NCBI RefSeq assembly: GCF_000959725.1
Contig: NZ_CP009322.1
Location: forward strand, 2,356,001 to 2,420,000
Direction: 5' to 3'
Length of the DNA: 64,000 nucleotides
Source of the DNA: Burkholderia gladioli
Lineage (GTDB): Bacteria; Pseudomonadota; Gammaproteobacteria; Burkholderiales; Burkholderiaceae
Of this stretch, positions 27,262 through 36,963 are shown one piece after another. Both the position numbers and the translations under genes were made by a program. The notes under the pieces were generated by a model. The model was not told the origin of the DNA. It did not search any database and saw nothing but the letters and a program-made list of their open reading frames with translations. Positions within the stretch are counted from its first letter, which is position 1. Each line of letters starts with the position of its first letter.

Positions 27262-27575
27262 GGATGTGCCTTTACGGACTGACAGACCGAGGAAACGCGC
27301 TGCGCGGCCAAACCGGCATTTTCCCCGTGCCGGTACTGCTTCCGATGGCCGCCGGCGTTCGCATCGAAACGCGACGCGTCGGCGACAGGAAGTTTCTACT
27401 CTAGGTAATTCCAGGTCAATGGAGAATATTCCGATACCGAATTGACAATCTGACGGGAAGATTGGCAGTCCGTTGGATTCCGGAATGAATTGACGCCCTT
27501 CGCAAAGTCTGTACCCTCTCGTCTCGCCGGCGCGTTTACCGTCGCGCCAGGCCAGGCCAACCCGATATCAAAAGA
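27262..27575. other. Divergent promoter region
   Basis: This 314-bp region between the MreB-like and patatin genes has no gene. The part from 27390 to 27510 is AT-richer and probably carries both promoters. I see no clear operator. Confidence 0.4.
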
Positions 27576-30308
27576 ATGTTCAACGCCGCACGCCCCGCCT
27601 CGTCCGGGGCCTCCGCCGCCGCGCGCGCGCCCAGCGCCGCCATCCACGAGGCGCGCTCCGGCGCTGCCGGTGCCCATGCCGCGTGCTCCGTCGCTGTCGA
27701 TCGCGTATTCGATTTCGTCTTCGATTCCGCATCCCGCCAAGGCGGCGCGCGGCCGTGGCGCGGGCTGCCGGCCCGGCTCGCCTGCCTCGCGGCCCTGCTC
27801 GCGGCGGCCCTGCTGCCCTCGCTCGCCGCGGCCCAGGCGAGCCCATCCGCCGCCCCGGCGCTCAACGGCTCACCCACCGCCGTGCCCGTGCAAGCCCCCG
27901 ATGCCGCCACGCCGTCCCTGGCCTGGGCCGACGCGCTCGCCGCGATGCGCGCGGGCGCCCTGGCCGCCGATGCCGGCGACCGTTCCGGCGCCAATGCCCA
28001 GGCCAGCGCGGGCATGCCCATCGCCCAGGGCACCGCCCCTGCCATCGCCACCACACCGGCCATCTCCACCGCCCCGGCGAGCGCCAATCAACCGGTCACG
28101 CAAGACTGCCGCGCCGAAGGCGGCCAGGCGGGCCGTCCCGCGATCGGCCTGGTGCTGTCGGGCGGCGGCGCGCGCGGCTACGCGCACCTGGGCGTGCTGA
28201 AGGTACTGGCCGAGCATCGCATCCCGATCGACTGCATCGCCGCGACCAGCATGGGCGCCGTGGTGGGCGGCCTGTACGCGAGCGGGATGGACGCCGACGA
28301 GATGGCCCAGCGCCTGGCCAGGGTGAACCTGGCCGACATCGCCTTCGACGTGGTCAACCGCGCGGACCTGCCGCAAAAGCAGCGCGAGGACGAGGAGCGC
28401 TATATCAACGGCCTGACGCTCGGCTTCGGCAAGAACGGCTTCAAGGCCCCCGCCGGGCTGGTGCAGGGCAACCGCCTGCAGGCGCTGCTGGCCGACTGGA
28501 CCGCGGCGGTGCCGGTCAACCAGCCCTTCGACCGCCTGCCGATCCCGTTCCGCGCGATCGCCACCAACCTGCGCAACGGCCGCATGGAAGTGCTCGACCA
28601 CGGCTCGCTGCCGCTCGCGATCCGCGCCAGCATGGCCATGCCGGGCCTGTTCTCGCCCACCGAGATCGCCGGCGTGACCCTGGTCGACGGCGGCCTGGTC
28701 AGCAACCTGCCGGTCAGCACCGCGCGCAGGATGGGCGCCGACGTGGTGATCGCGGTCGACATCGGCTCGCAACTGCGTCCGCTCGACGCGCTGGCCTCGC
28801 CGGCCGACGTGTTCCAGCAGATGCTCGGCATCCTGATCCGCCAGAACGTCTCGCGCGAACGCAGCGAACTCGGCCCGCGCGACGTGCTGCTCGAGCCCTC
28901 GCTGGGCTCGCTGAGCTTCACCGACTTCCAGAACGCCAGCCAGGCGATCGCCGCCGGCGAGGCGGCGGCCGAGGCCGCGCTGCCGCGGCTGGAGCGCTAC
29001 GCGCTGTCGCCCGAGGCCTACGCGGCCTACCGCGCCGCGCACATGCGCCCGCCCGCCGAGCCGATCCGGCTCGCCGAGGTGGAGATCCGCGCCCACGGGC
29101 CGGTGCCGAAGCGGGTGGTGGCCGATGCGCTGCACGTGAAGCCGGGCGACATCTACGATCCGCAGGCCGTCAGCCGCGACCTGCTGGCGCTGACCACCAC
29201 CGGCAATTTCGACACGGTCACGCAGCAGGTGGTGACCGACGGCGATACCAACAAGCTGGTGGTGGACGCGCGCGGCAAGACCTGGGGCCCGAACTTCCTG
29301 CTGTTCGGGCTGGGCATGTCGAGCAGTTCCACCGACGAGGGCGGCTTCCGCTTCCATATCGGCTACCGGCGCCCCTGGCTGACCGATTCGGGCCTGGAAT
29401 TCCGTGCCGATTCCACGCTCGGCAGCGACCTGCAGGCGCTGCGCGCAGAGCTGCGCCAGCCGCTGTCGAGCAGCCATGGCCTCTATCTCGCGCCCTACGC
29501 CGAATTCGAGCGGCGTTTCGCCAATCTCTATTGGGACGACTACAAGCTCACGCAATACCAGTTGCAAACCGAGCGCCTCGGCCTCGATCTCGGCCTGCCG
29601 GTCGGACGGCTCGGCGATTTCCGCGTCGGCCTGGCCTACGCCCACGGCAATGCCTCGCCGACCTACAATTTCCCGGCCGACATCTCGCCCAACGGCAGCC
29701 CGATCGGCCAGGTGTTCGACAGCGACAACGGCCACCAGCTCAGCGTGCGCGCCCGTTTCGTGGTCGACCAGCTCGACGATCCGACGCTGCCGCGCAACGG
29801 TTACTTCGCCAAGTTCAGCGTCGAGCGCTCCCTGGTCGCCAGCGATCAGGTCCAGTACACGGAGGTATCCGGCAAGGCGATGGTCGCGCAGCAGTTCGGG
29901 CGGCACAGCATCAACGCCAGCATCGAGGGCGGCAAGAGCTTCGGCGGCACCAGCCCGGTCAACCTGCTGGGCTTCACGCTCGGCGGTTTCCAGCACCTGG
30001 CCGCCTATGCCGCCGACCAGCTCAACGGCGACGCGCTCGCCTATGGACAGGTCACCTACATGAACCAGGTGGCCAGCTTCAACGCCTCGCCGATCAAGGC
30101 GCTGTACCTGGGCGCGAGCGCGGAAATCGGCAACGTCTGGACGTCTTCCGGCGACCAGATCCGGCTCGACATCAGCAGCGGGCCGATGAAGCAGAGCTAT
30201 TCGTTCTTCGCGAGCTTCACGACCTCGTTCGGGCCGATCTACGTGGGCGTGGCGCTCGCGCCGGGCGGGCGCCGCAACCTGTACTTCCAGCTCGGCCGCA
30301 CCTACTGA
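27576..30308 (+). CDS. Patatin-like phospholipase with POTRA and outer-membrane barrel (PlpD-like, type Vd)
   Basis: This 910-residue protein combines a patatin lipase with a C-terminal translocating barrel. The oxyanion motif GGGARG is at residues 196-201, the nucleophile is Ser225 in ATSMGA and the DGG motif (VDGGLVSNLP) is at about 370. A POTRA-like segment (VEIRAHGPVPKRVVADALHV) precedes a surface-antigen (BamA/Omp85-type) barrel that ends FQLGRTY. The architecture matches PlpD, whose lipase is released by P. aeruginosa. The signal-like core (about 67-87) lies unusually deep, after 66 variable residues, so the true start may be later. A strong hairpin terminator follows. Confidence 0.85.
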   Translation: MFNAARPASSGASAAARAPSAAIHEARSGAAGAHAACSVAVDRVFDFVFDSASRQGGARPWRGLPARLACLAALLAAALLPSLAAAQASPSAAPALNGSPTAVPVQAPDAATPSLAWADALAAMRAGALAADAGDRSGANAQASAGMPIAQGTAPAIATTPAISTAPASANQPVTQDCRAEGGQAGRPAIGLVLSGGGARGYAHLGVLKVLAEHRIPIDCIAATSMGAVVGGLYASGMDADEMAQRLARVNLADIAFDVVNRADLPQKQREDEERYINGLTLGFGKNGFKAPAGLVQGNRLQALLADWTAAVPVNQPFDRLPIPFRAIATNLRNGRMEVLDHGSLPLAIRASMAMPGLFSPTEIAGVTLVDGGLVSNLPVSTARRMGADVVIAVDIGSQLRPLDALASPADVFQQMLGILIRQNVSRERSELGPRDVLLEPSLGSLSFTDFQNASQAIAAGEAAAEAALPRLERYALSPEAYAAYRAAHMRPPAEPIRLAEVEIRAHGPVPKRVVADALHVKPGDIYDPQAVSRDLLALTTTGNFDTVTQQVVTDGDTNKLVVDARGKTWGPNFLLFGLGMSSSSTDEGGFRFHIGYRRPWLTDSGLEFRADSTLGSDLQALRAELRQPLSSSHGLYLAPYAEFERRFANLYWDDYKLTQYQLQTERLGLDLGLPVGRLGDFRVGLAYAHGNASPTYNFPADISPNGSPIGQVFDSDNGHQLSVRARFVVDQLDDPTLPRNGYFAKFSVERSLVASDQVQYTEVSGKAMVAQQFGRHSINASIEGGKSFGGTSPVNLLGFTLGGFQHLAAYAADQLNGDALAYGQVTYMNQVASFNASPIKALYLGASAEIGNVWTSSGDQIRLDISSGPMKQSYSFFASFTTSFGPIYVGVALAPGGRRNLYFQLGRTY

Positions 30309-30318
30309 GCCCGCAGCG

Positions 30319-30359
30319 GCGCGGCGCCGGCATCCCGAACGCCGGCGCCGCGCGCCTTT
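30319..30359. terminator. Hairpin terminator between convergent patatin and rstB-like genes
   Basis: The arms GCGCGGCGCCGGC and GCCGGCGCCGCGC form a perfect 13-bp stem with a 9-base loop, followed by GCCTTTCCC. It sits between two convergent genes and could serve both. Confidence 0.65.
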
Positions 30360-30411
30360 CCCGATCCAGCCCAGCCTCGCGAGCCGGTGCTCGCCGCCGG
30401 CGCCGCCCCGC

Positions 30412-31569
30412 TCAGCCCGGCCAGCGGATCTCGAAGCGCGCGCCGGGCAGCACGCGCGCGTCGGTCACCGCGATGTTGCCGTGATGGGCCTGCAGCACCT
30501 GCCGCGTGATCGCCAGGCCCAGCCCGTAGCCGGCCGTGTGGCGATCGAGCCGCACGAAGGCGTCGAAGATCCGTTCGCGCTCGCCGTCGGGCACGCCGGG
30601 GCCGTCGTCCTCGACGTAGATCAGGATCTCGCCGCCGCTCGCGCCCAGCGTGGTGCCGATCAGGATGCGCGATTGCGCGTACTTGGCCGCGTTGCGCAGC
30701 AGGTTGCGGATCGCGTAGGACATCAGGCGCGTATCCATGTTCACGCGCAGCTCGGCCGGCGTGCCCAGGCGCGTCTCGATGGTCTTGCCCGGGCTCAGCG
30801 GCGCCACCTCGTGCACCTGGGTGCCGAGCCAGCAGGCCAGCGTGGTGGGCTCCAGGCTCGACTGCAGCGAGCTGTATTCGAGCCGCGCGTAGGTCAGGCT
30901 CATGTCGATCAGCTCGTCGAGCTCGGTCACGTCCTGCGCGATGCTGTCCAGCGCGTTGAGCCGCTCGGCATCCGACATCGGGTCGCGCAGGATCTCGAGC
31001 GCGAAGCGCACGCGCGCCAGTGGCGTGCGCAGCTCGTGGGAGATGCCGTTGGTGAGGTCGCGCTGCGCCTCGATCAGGCGCTCCATGCGCATCGCCAGCG
31101 CGTTGAGGGTACGCGCCAGCGGGCCGAGGATCACGCTGTGCGATTCGCGCGCGCGCGTGTGGAAACGCCCGCCGCTGAAGTCGATGGCGCGCTCGCGCAC
31201 CATCACCAGGTCCACCCAGGTCGGCCGCGCCCAGCGCCAGGTGGCCAGCGCCGGCACCACGATCACGAACAGCGCCACGCCGAGCGCGCCGCCCGGCAGC
31301 GCCTCGAAGCCGGCCAGCACCGTCCACGGCGAGAGCGTCACCGACAGCGCCAGCAGCGGCACCGCCACCACCAGCAGGACCAGGCTCATCAGGTGCAGAT
31401 AGGCGCGCACGTAGAGGCGCGACCAGCTCGGCATGCGATCGGCGCGCGTGTCGGTCCAGGAGCGCCGGAAGCGCAGCCAGCGCCAGCGCAGGTAGCGCAG
31501 CGCCGACAGCCGCGACTGCCCGGCGCCGCCGAAGCCGCGGGGCCGGGCCGCGTCCTTATTCCCAGGCAT
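30412..31569 (-). CDS. rstB: Sensor histidine kinase, RstB-like
   Basis: This 385-residue kinase has two membrane segments (about residues 58-80 and 95-110) enclosing only about 15 periplasmic residues. It then has a HAMP-like linker, an H-box ISHELRTPLARVRFALEILR with phospho-acceptor His178, and an HATPase domain with N-box LRNAAKYAQSR, VEDDGPGVPD and GYGLGLAI. The very short periplasmic loop differs from E. coli RstB, so it probably senses membrane or cytosolic cues. Its start overlaps the end of the response-regulator gene by 14 bases, showing translational coupling. Confidence 0.9.
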   Translation of the reverse strand: MPGNKDAARPRGFGGAGQSRLSALRYLRWRWLRFRRSWTDTRADRMPSWSRLYVRAYLHLMSLVLLVVAVPLLALSVTLSPWTVLAGFEALPGGALGVALFVIVVPALATWRWARPTWVDLVMVRERAIDFSGGRFHTRARESHSVILGPLARTLNALAMRMERLIEAQRDLTNGISHELRTPLARVRFALEILRDPMSDAERLNALDSIAQDVTELDELIDMSLTYARLEYSSLQSSLEPTTLACWLGTQVHEVAPLSPGKTIETRLGTPAELRVNMDTRLMSYAIRNLLRNAAKYAQSRILIGTTLGASGGEILIYVEDDGPGVPDGERERIFDAFVRLDRHTAGYGLGLAITRQVLQAHHGNIAVTDARVLPGARFEIRWPG

Positions 31570-32263
31570 GGGTGCTGAACTGGTAACCCTTGCTGCGGAT
31601 CGTCTTGATCCGGCGCGGATGGCTGGCGTCGTCCTGCAGCTTGCGACGCAGCTTCGAGATGCGGCCGTCGATGGTGCGGTCCAGGCCGTCGAATTCGACG
31701 CCGCGCAGTTGCAGCATCAGGTCGTCGCGGCTGACCACCTCGCCCGCGTGGCTCACCAGCACCCACAGCAGGTCGAATTCCGCCGAGGTGAGGTCCGGCG
31801 AGGAACCGTCCGGCAGCCGCACCGAGCGGTTGCCGCGATTGATCGAGAACTTGCCGAAGGCGTAGCTCTCGGGCCCGTTGCCGGGCTCCGGCGCGCGCAC
31901 CGGCGCACGCCGCAGCTGCGCCTTGATCCGCGCCAGCAGGATGCGCGGCTCGACCGGCTTGCGCACGTAGTCGTCGGCGCCGAATTCGAGGCCCAGCAGT
32001 TCGTCGTAGGGCTCGTCGCGGGCCGTCACCATCACGATCACGCCGTCGAAATGCTTGCGCGCCTCCCGGCAGATCTCGAAGCCGTCCTTGCCCGGCAGGT
32101 TCACGTCCAGCAGCACCAGGTCGGGCCGCGACGAGAGGATCGCGGGGACGGCCGCGTGGCCGTCGAGCACGGTCTCGACTTCGTAGTCGTGCTTGCGCAG
32201 GTAGCCGGTGATCAGGGTGGACAGGCGATTGTCGTCCTCGACGAGAAGAATCCGGTAAGGCAT
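31556..32263 (-). CDS. rstA: OmpR-family response regulator, RstA-like
   Basis: This 235-residue regulator has a receiver domain with the acidic pair in VEDDNRL, phospho-acceptor Asp53 (LVLLDVNLPGKDG), Thr in VMVTARDE and Lys in YVRKPVEP. A C-terminal winged helix follows (LTSAEFDLLWVLVSHAGEVV, then LDRTIDGRISKLRRKLQDD and IRSKGYQF). The block structure matches RstA. It forms an operon with the kinase downstream and is divergent from a TonB-dependent receptor gene, a possible target. Confidence 0.9.
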   Translation of the reverse strand: MPYRILLVEDDNRLSTLITGYLRKHDYEVETVLDGHAAVPAILSSRPDLVLLDVNLPGKDGFEICREARKHFDGVIVMVTARDEPYDELLGLEFGADDYVRKPVEPRILLARIKAQLRRAPVRAPEPGNGPESYAFGKFSINRGNRSVRLPDGSSPDLTSAEFDLLWVLVSHAGEVVSRDDLMLQLRGVEFDGLDRTIDGRISKLRRKLQDDASHPRRIKTIRSKGYQFSTHAWE

Positions 32264-32742
32264 GGGGGGTGATCGTTGCTGGCGGTGAATCGGGCCGGGT
32301 TCCGGCGGCGGGTCGGGCCGCGGTCCGGCAGGTAACCATCGGTAACATCTCAAGCAAATCAGCATGATACTGCTGTCCGGTCCCCGATTGATGCATGTTC
32401 CTCAGGAATCGACGCCGCTGTGCAGCAAGTGCGCAAGCAGCCGGAAACAACCGGCGCGAACGGCGCGGGAACGCGCGGCGGGACCGGGCCCGGCCATGCC
32501 ATGCAATGGCCGGCCGCATTCGACCGGCCGCGGCGTCGGGAGTGCCTGAAACCGCTGTCGACTTCGCTCGGCTCCATCGAATCTCCATGCCATCTCCACA
32601 TCGACGGCGGCTCGCGCCGGGCCGCGCCGCGCGATCGATCCGGTAAGCGCTTACCTGAGGCCGTCGCGTTTTCCTGTCCCTTTCGCTCGGCTGCCGTGTC
32701 ATCGACTGGTAACCCGGATTCGAACCACACAGGAGTACCTCG
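32264..32742. other. Divergent region between rstA-like and TonB-receptor genes
   Basis: No gene is seen in these 479 bases. It contains a perfect 14-bp palindrome at 32642-32655, and presumably the promoters of both units. An A/T-rich pocket near 32330-32400 may hold the rstA-like promoter. Confidence 0.45.
32642..32655. promoter_or_regulatory. Perfect palindrome GGTAAGCGCTTACC
   Basis: This 14-bp palindrome lies 87 bases upstream of the TonB-dependent receptor ATG. A close relative (GGTAAGCGCTACC) occurs at 50521. It is a candidate operator with an unknown binder. Confidence 0.45.
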
Positions 32743-35310
32743 ATGATTGCTCGGCCCTCCCGCCGCCCGGCCACGCAGCCCGGCGCCGCCGCCCACCCCG
32801 GTCACCCGCGTGCCTCGCGCTCGCGGCGCGGCCCGGTCGCGCGGCGCGCGCTTTGCGCGGCCGCCGCGTTGGCCTGGACCCTCGCGCCGACGAGCGGCGC
32901 GGCCGAACCCGCGCGCGGCGCGCATGCCGGCACGGCCGGCGCCACCGCCTCCGAACGCGCCGCCCCGGATGTCGCCCCGGATGCCCCGACTCCGGCCGGG
33001 CGCCGCGCCTGGCATGTGCCGGCCGGCGAGCTGGGCGCCGCCTTGTCGGAGCTGGCCAGCCAGGCCGGCGTGACGATCCAGATGGACGCGCGGCTGGTCG
33101 AGGGCCGGCGCACGCGCGGCATCGACGGCCGCTACACGCTGGCCGAGGGCTTCGCCGCCTTGCTCGCGGGCAGTTCGCTGGAGGCCGTCGACGGCGGCCG
33201 CCAGGTCTGGCTGGTGCGTGCGCGGGCCGGCGGCGGCGATGCCGATATCGATGCCGCCGGCGCGTCGGGCGCGGCCAGCCACGCGCTGCCGGTCGTCAAG
33301 GTCAGCAGCCGCGCGGGCGACGACGAAGGCGGCTACGTGGCCGCGACCAGCAGCGCCGGCTCGAAGACCGCCACCTCGCTGCTCGAGATCCCGCAATCGG
33401 TCTCGGTGGTCACGCACGACCAGATGGTCCAGCAGGACGCGCAGACGCTCAACGCGGCGGTGCGCTACACCTCGGGCGTGCAGCCCGAGACGCGCGGCGC
33501 CGTGGCCACGCGCTACGACCTGCTGACGGTACGCGGCTTCCAGGCCGACACCTACTGGAACGGCCTGAAGCAGATCACCAACAGCATGTATTCCACGCCG
33601 CAGATCGACCCCTATCTGCTGGAGCGCATCGACGTGCTGAAGGGGCCGGTGTCGGTGCTCTACGGCCAGGCGGCGGCGGGCGGCGTGCTCGACCAGGGCA
33701 GCAAGCTGCCGACGCGCCAGCCGCTGCACGAGATCGGCGTGGAGCTCGGCACCGATGCGCACCGGCAGGCCACGTTCGATTTCTCGGGCCCGCTCGACGC
33801 CGACAGCCGCTACCTGTACCGCTTCACCGGCATCGCGCGCAGCGAGTTCGGCCAGGTCCAGAGCACCCGCAACGAGCGCATCGCGCTGGCGCCCTCCTTC
33901 ACCTGGCGCCCCGACGAGGCCACCTCGCTGACGCTCTACGCGCTCTACCAGCGTGATCCGCGCGGCAGCTCCTACGGCGCGGTGCCGCTGGAGGGCTCGG
34001 TGATCGGCAGCCCCTACGGGGCGCTGCCGCGCGACTTCTACGACGGCGACACCAACTTCGAACGCTTCAGCCGCACCGAGGCCGCCGTCGGCTACCGCTT
34101 CTCGCGCAAGCTCGACCGCGACTGGACGGTGCGCTCGAACGCGCGCTACTTCCATATCGGCCAGGATTACGCGAGCGTCTACAGCAGCGGCTTCGTGCCC
34201 GGCACCTCTTCGCTGCAGCGCTACTCGATCGCCTCGCAGGACCAGTTCAACTCGATCGCGCTCGACAACCAGCTCGAAGGCCGCTTCGCGACCGGCGCGG
34301 TGCGCCACACGGTGCTGGCCGGCTTCGACTACCAGCACTTCGCCACCTCCTACGCGCTCGGCTACGGCAGCGCGCCGCCGCTCGACGTGCTCGCGCCGAA
34401 CTACGCGCAGCCGATCGACCCGATCGCGCTCGCGCCCACCCGGATCCGCGGCAACCAGTTCGGCGTCTATGCGCAGGACCAGATGCGCTACGGCCACTTC
34501 GTGCTGACGCTGGGCGCTCGCCAGGATTGGGCCAATACCTCGACCACCGCCAATGGCGCGACCAGCTCGCAATCGGCGCGCGCCTTCACCAAGCGCGCCG
34601 GCCTCAGCTACGTGTTCGGCAACGGCATCGCGCCCTACGTCGGCTACACCGAATCGTTCTCGCCGCAGAGCGGCACCAGTCGCGCCGGCCGGCCCTTCGA
34701 CCCGGAACGCGCGAAGCAGTACGAGATCGGCCTGAAGTTCCAGCCGACCGACTACGACGCGATGTTCACCATCGCGCTGTTCGATCTCACCCGCAACAAC
34801 CTGCTGACCACCGACACCGTCAACCCGCTCTACCAGACCCAGTCGGGCGAGGCGCGCTCGCGCGGCATCGAGCTGGAGGCGAAGGCGAGCCTGTCCGATT
34901 CGCTGAACGTGACGGCCAGCTATACCTACCTCGATACCAAGTACGTGAAGGACAACAGCGGGCTGGAGGGCAAGTTCCTGACCGGCGTGCCGCAGCACCA
35001 GGCCTCGGCCTGGGCCTACTACACGCAGCGGCGCGGGCCGCTGGCGGGGCTGTCGGCCGGCGCCGGGCTGCGCTACACCGGCCAGACCTACAACGACACC
35101 AACCAGTACCGGCTGGCCAGCTACCTGCTGCTGGACGCGACACTGCGCTACGATCTCGGGCGCCTGTCCTCGCGCCTGAAGGGCTCGGATATCTACGTGA
35201 ACGCGCAGAACCTGCTCAATCGCCGCTACGTCGCCTCGTGCTCGTCGACGGCCTGGTGCTGGTTCGGCTACGGGCGGCAGGTGTTCGCGGGCGCGAACTA
35301 TCGCTGGTAA
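32743..35310 (+). CDS. TonB-dependent siderophore receptor with STN signalling domain
   Basis: This 855-residue outer-membrane receptor imports a ferric siderophore. After an export signal it has an STN (secretin/TonB short N-terminal) domain at about residues 87-150 (RAWHVPAGELGAALSELASQ, then FAALLAGSSLEAV). The plug follows (LLEIPQSVSVVTHDQMVQQD, then VRGFQADTYWNGLKQIT and ERIDVLKGPVSVLYGQAAAG), then a 22-stranded barrel ending in NYRW. The STN domain implies surface signalling through a FecR-type anti-sigma factor, but no fecI/fecR pair is adjacent. No siderophore biosynthesis genes are in the window, so it may take up a foreign siderophore. Confidence 0.93.
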   Translation: MIARPSRRPATQPGAAAHPGHPRASRSRRGPVARRALCAAAALAWTLAPTSGAAEPARGAHAGTAGATASERAAPDVAPDAPTPAGRRAWHVPAGELGAALSELASQAGVTIQMDARLVEGRRTRGIDGRYTLAEGFAALLAGSSLEAVDGGRQVWLVRARAGGGDADIDAAGASGAASHALPVVKVSSRAGDDEGGYVAATSSAGSKTATSLLEIPQSVSVVTHDQMVQQDAQTLNAAVRYTSGVQPETRGAVATRYDLLTVRGFQADTYWNGLKQITNSMYSTPQIDPYLLERIDVLKGPVSVLYGQAAAGGVLDQGSKLPTRQPLHEIGVELGTDAHRQATFDFSGPLDADSRYLYRFTGIARSEFGQVQSTRNERIALAPSFTWRPDEATSLTLYALYQRDPRGSSYGAVPLEGSVIGSPYGALPRDFYDGDTNFERFSRTEAAVGYRFSRKLDRDWTVRSNARYFHIGQDYASVYSSGFVPGTSSLQRYSIASQDQFNSIALDNQLEGRFATGAVRHTVLAGFDYQHFATSYALGYGSAPPLDVLAPNYAQPIDPIALAPTRIRGNQFGVYAQDQMRYGHFVLTLGARQDWANTSTTANGATSSQSARAFTKRAGLSYVFGNGIAPYVGYTESFSPQSGTSRAGRPFDPERAKQYEIGLKFQPTDYDAMFTIALFDLTRNNLLTTDTVNPLYQTQSGEARSRGIELEAKASLSDSLNVTASYTYLDTKYVKDNSGLEGKFLTGVPQHQASAWAYYTQRRGPLAGLSAGAGLRYTGQTYNDTNQYRLASYLLLDATLRYDLGRLSSRLKGSDIYVNAQNLLNRRYVASCSSTAWCWFGYGRQVFAGANYRW

Positions 35311-35506
35311 GGCGACGGAAAGCCGGCGGCGGTGAACGCGCCGGCGGTAACGGGCGAGCGACAGGCCGCTGGCGGCAACGCCCCCGCTCGCCGCCGGCGC
35401 CGCTTCGCGCGAAAGGCCGCCGGGCCGCATCGGCGCTTGACGAATCGGCGCGCAGGCGCTTCCATACGGGCTCGCTGAATTCCGTGCGCGCGCCGCCGCC
35501 TCCGTC

Positions 35507-36421
35507 ATGAATTACCAATCGATACTCGACCGCATCCAATCCGAAATCGCGCCCTGGATCGGCGCCGGGCGCGTCGCCGACTACATCCCCGAACTCGCCA
35601 AGGTGCCGGCCGAGCGCTTCGGCATGGCGATCGTCACGCTCGACGGGCAGACCTACACGGTCGGCGACGCGCACGAGCGCTTCTCGATCCAGAGCATCTC
35701 CAAGCTGTTCGCCTGCACGCTGGCCTTCCAGTTGCTCGGCGACGAGCTCTGGCAGCGCGTCGGCCGCGAGCCGTCGGGCACCGCCTTCAACTCGCTGGTG
35801 CAGCTCGAGAGCGAGCGCGGCAAGCCGCGCAATCCCTTCATCAACGCCGGCGCGCTGGTGGTGACCGACGTGCTGAGCCGGCGCTTCGTGCGCGCCGAGA
35901 CGGCGCTGGTGGAATTCATCCGCCGCCTGATCGGCTCCAACGAGATCGACTACGACTCGCGCGTGGCGAGCTCCGAGCTGCAGCATGCCGAGCGCAACCG
36001 CGCGATGGCGCACTTCATGGCCAGCTTCGGCAACATGTGGATGCCAGCCTCCACGGTGGTGGACGCCTACTGCCGCCAGTGCGCGATCTCGATGAGCTGC
36101 GTGGAGCTGGCCCAGGCCGCGCTGTTCCTCGCCAACGGCGGGGTGGCGCCGATCAGCGGCGAGCAGATCGTCGACGCCAGCTCGGCCAAGCGGCTCTCGG
36201 CCCTGATGCTGACCTGCGGCACCTACGACGCGGCCGGCGATTTCGTCTACCGCGTCGGGCTGCCGGCCAAGAGCGGCGTGGGCGGCGGCATCGTCGCGGT
36301 GCTGCCGGGGGAGATGGCGGTCTGCGTGTGGTCGCCGGGGCTGGATCCGAACGGCAATTCGCTGGCGGGGGTGCTGGCGCTGGAGTGGCTGACGACTTAT
36401 ACGGGGCGGTCGATTTTTTGA
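35507..36421 (+). CDS. glsA: Glutaminase A
   Basis: This 304-residue enzyme hydrolyses L-glutamine to glutamate and ammonia. It has the serine-dependent beta-lactamase-like fold of the family, with the S-x-x-K pair in FSIQSISKLFACTLAF. Further blocks are REPSGTAFNSLVQLE, GKPRNPFINAGALV, MSCVELAQAALFLANGG and the C-terminal GLPAKSGVGGGIVAVLPG. In E. coli the acid-activated glutaminase contributes to acid resistance through ammonia release. An HdeA-like acid chaperone gene lies 195 bases downstream on the same strand, which supports such a role here. Confidence 0.95.
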   Translation: MNYQSILDRIQSEIAPWIGAGRVADYIPELAKVPAERFGMAIVTLDGQTYTVGDAHERFSIQSISKLFACTLAFQLLGDELWQRVGREPSGTAFNSLVQLESERGKPRNPFINAGALVVTDVLSRRFVRAETALVEFIRRLIGSNEIDYDSRVASSELQHAERNRAMAHFMASFGNMWMPASTVVDAYCRQCAISMSCVELAQAALFLANGGVAPISGEQIVDASSAKRLSALMLTCGTYDAAGDFVYRVGLPAKSGVGGGIVAVLPGEMAVCVWSPGLDPNGNSLAGVLALEWLTTYTGRSIF

Positions 36422-36616
36422 GGACGGTGCGCGACGCGGCGGCCGCGGCCGGTCGATCGGAATGGCATCTCCCGGCAAGCGCACGATTCCCGCAGCCGTT
36501 AAGCCTGGATTAATGAAGCCTGCCGAGAATGAACACCGCCGACAACGGCACACGTCGCGTCGACGATCGATTCAACGCGCGGCGATGGCTCGCTTATCAA
36601 ACTGATGAGGTCAATG

Positions 36617-36958
36617 ATGAAGAAGCTCAGCATGTGGTGTGCAGCGGCGGCGCTCATGGGCATCGCGACCGCGAACGTGGCGTATGCGCAATCGACGGCG
36701 AAGACGATCGCGCCCGCCAAGATGACGTGCGCCGATTTCGTGACGCTCGAGGATGTCTACAAACCCGCCGTGGTCTATTGGGCAACCGGCGTCGACAAGC
36801 TGGGCGTGCGCGAGACCGATCAGATCACGATCGACACCGGGCACCCGGTGGCCGAGGACATCACCGCCGCGTGCCGAGCGACGCCGAAGGTCAAGATCGT
36901 CGACAAGGTCAAGGCGATGGCAAAGGCGGGCAAGCTCAGCATCTACAAGGGCAACTGA
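36617..36958 (+). CDS. hdeA: HdeA/HdeB-family periplasmic acid-stress chaperone
   Basis: This 113-residue protein has a signal peptide (MKKLSMWCAAAALMGIATAN, cleaved near AYA-QS) and a mature domain like HdeA: KMTCADFVTLEDVYKPAVVY, then VAEDITAACRATPKVKIVDK. The two mature cysteines (in MTC and AAC) match the conserved disulfide of HdeA. HdeA unfolds at low pH and protects periplasmic proteins. In-frame ATGs lie at 36605, 36614 and 36617; I chose the last because GAGG is six bases upstream. A strong hairpin follows the stop codon. Confidence 0.82.
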   Translation: MKKLSMWCAAAALMGIATANVAYAQSTAKTIAPAKMTCADFVTLEDVYKPAVVYWATGVDKLGVRETDQITIDTGHPVAEDITAACRATPKVKIVDKVKAMAKAGKLSIYKGN

Positions 36959-36963
36959 GACAC

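Noticed and set aside
32359..35508. A 1049-codon open frame on the minus strand opposite the TonB receptor
   Set aside because: It mirrors the receptor gene, has Arg/Ala/Val-rich low-quality protein and no domain signal. It is an artefact of high GC, as are other long antisense frames such as 27870-29996 and 39940-41793.
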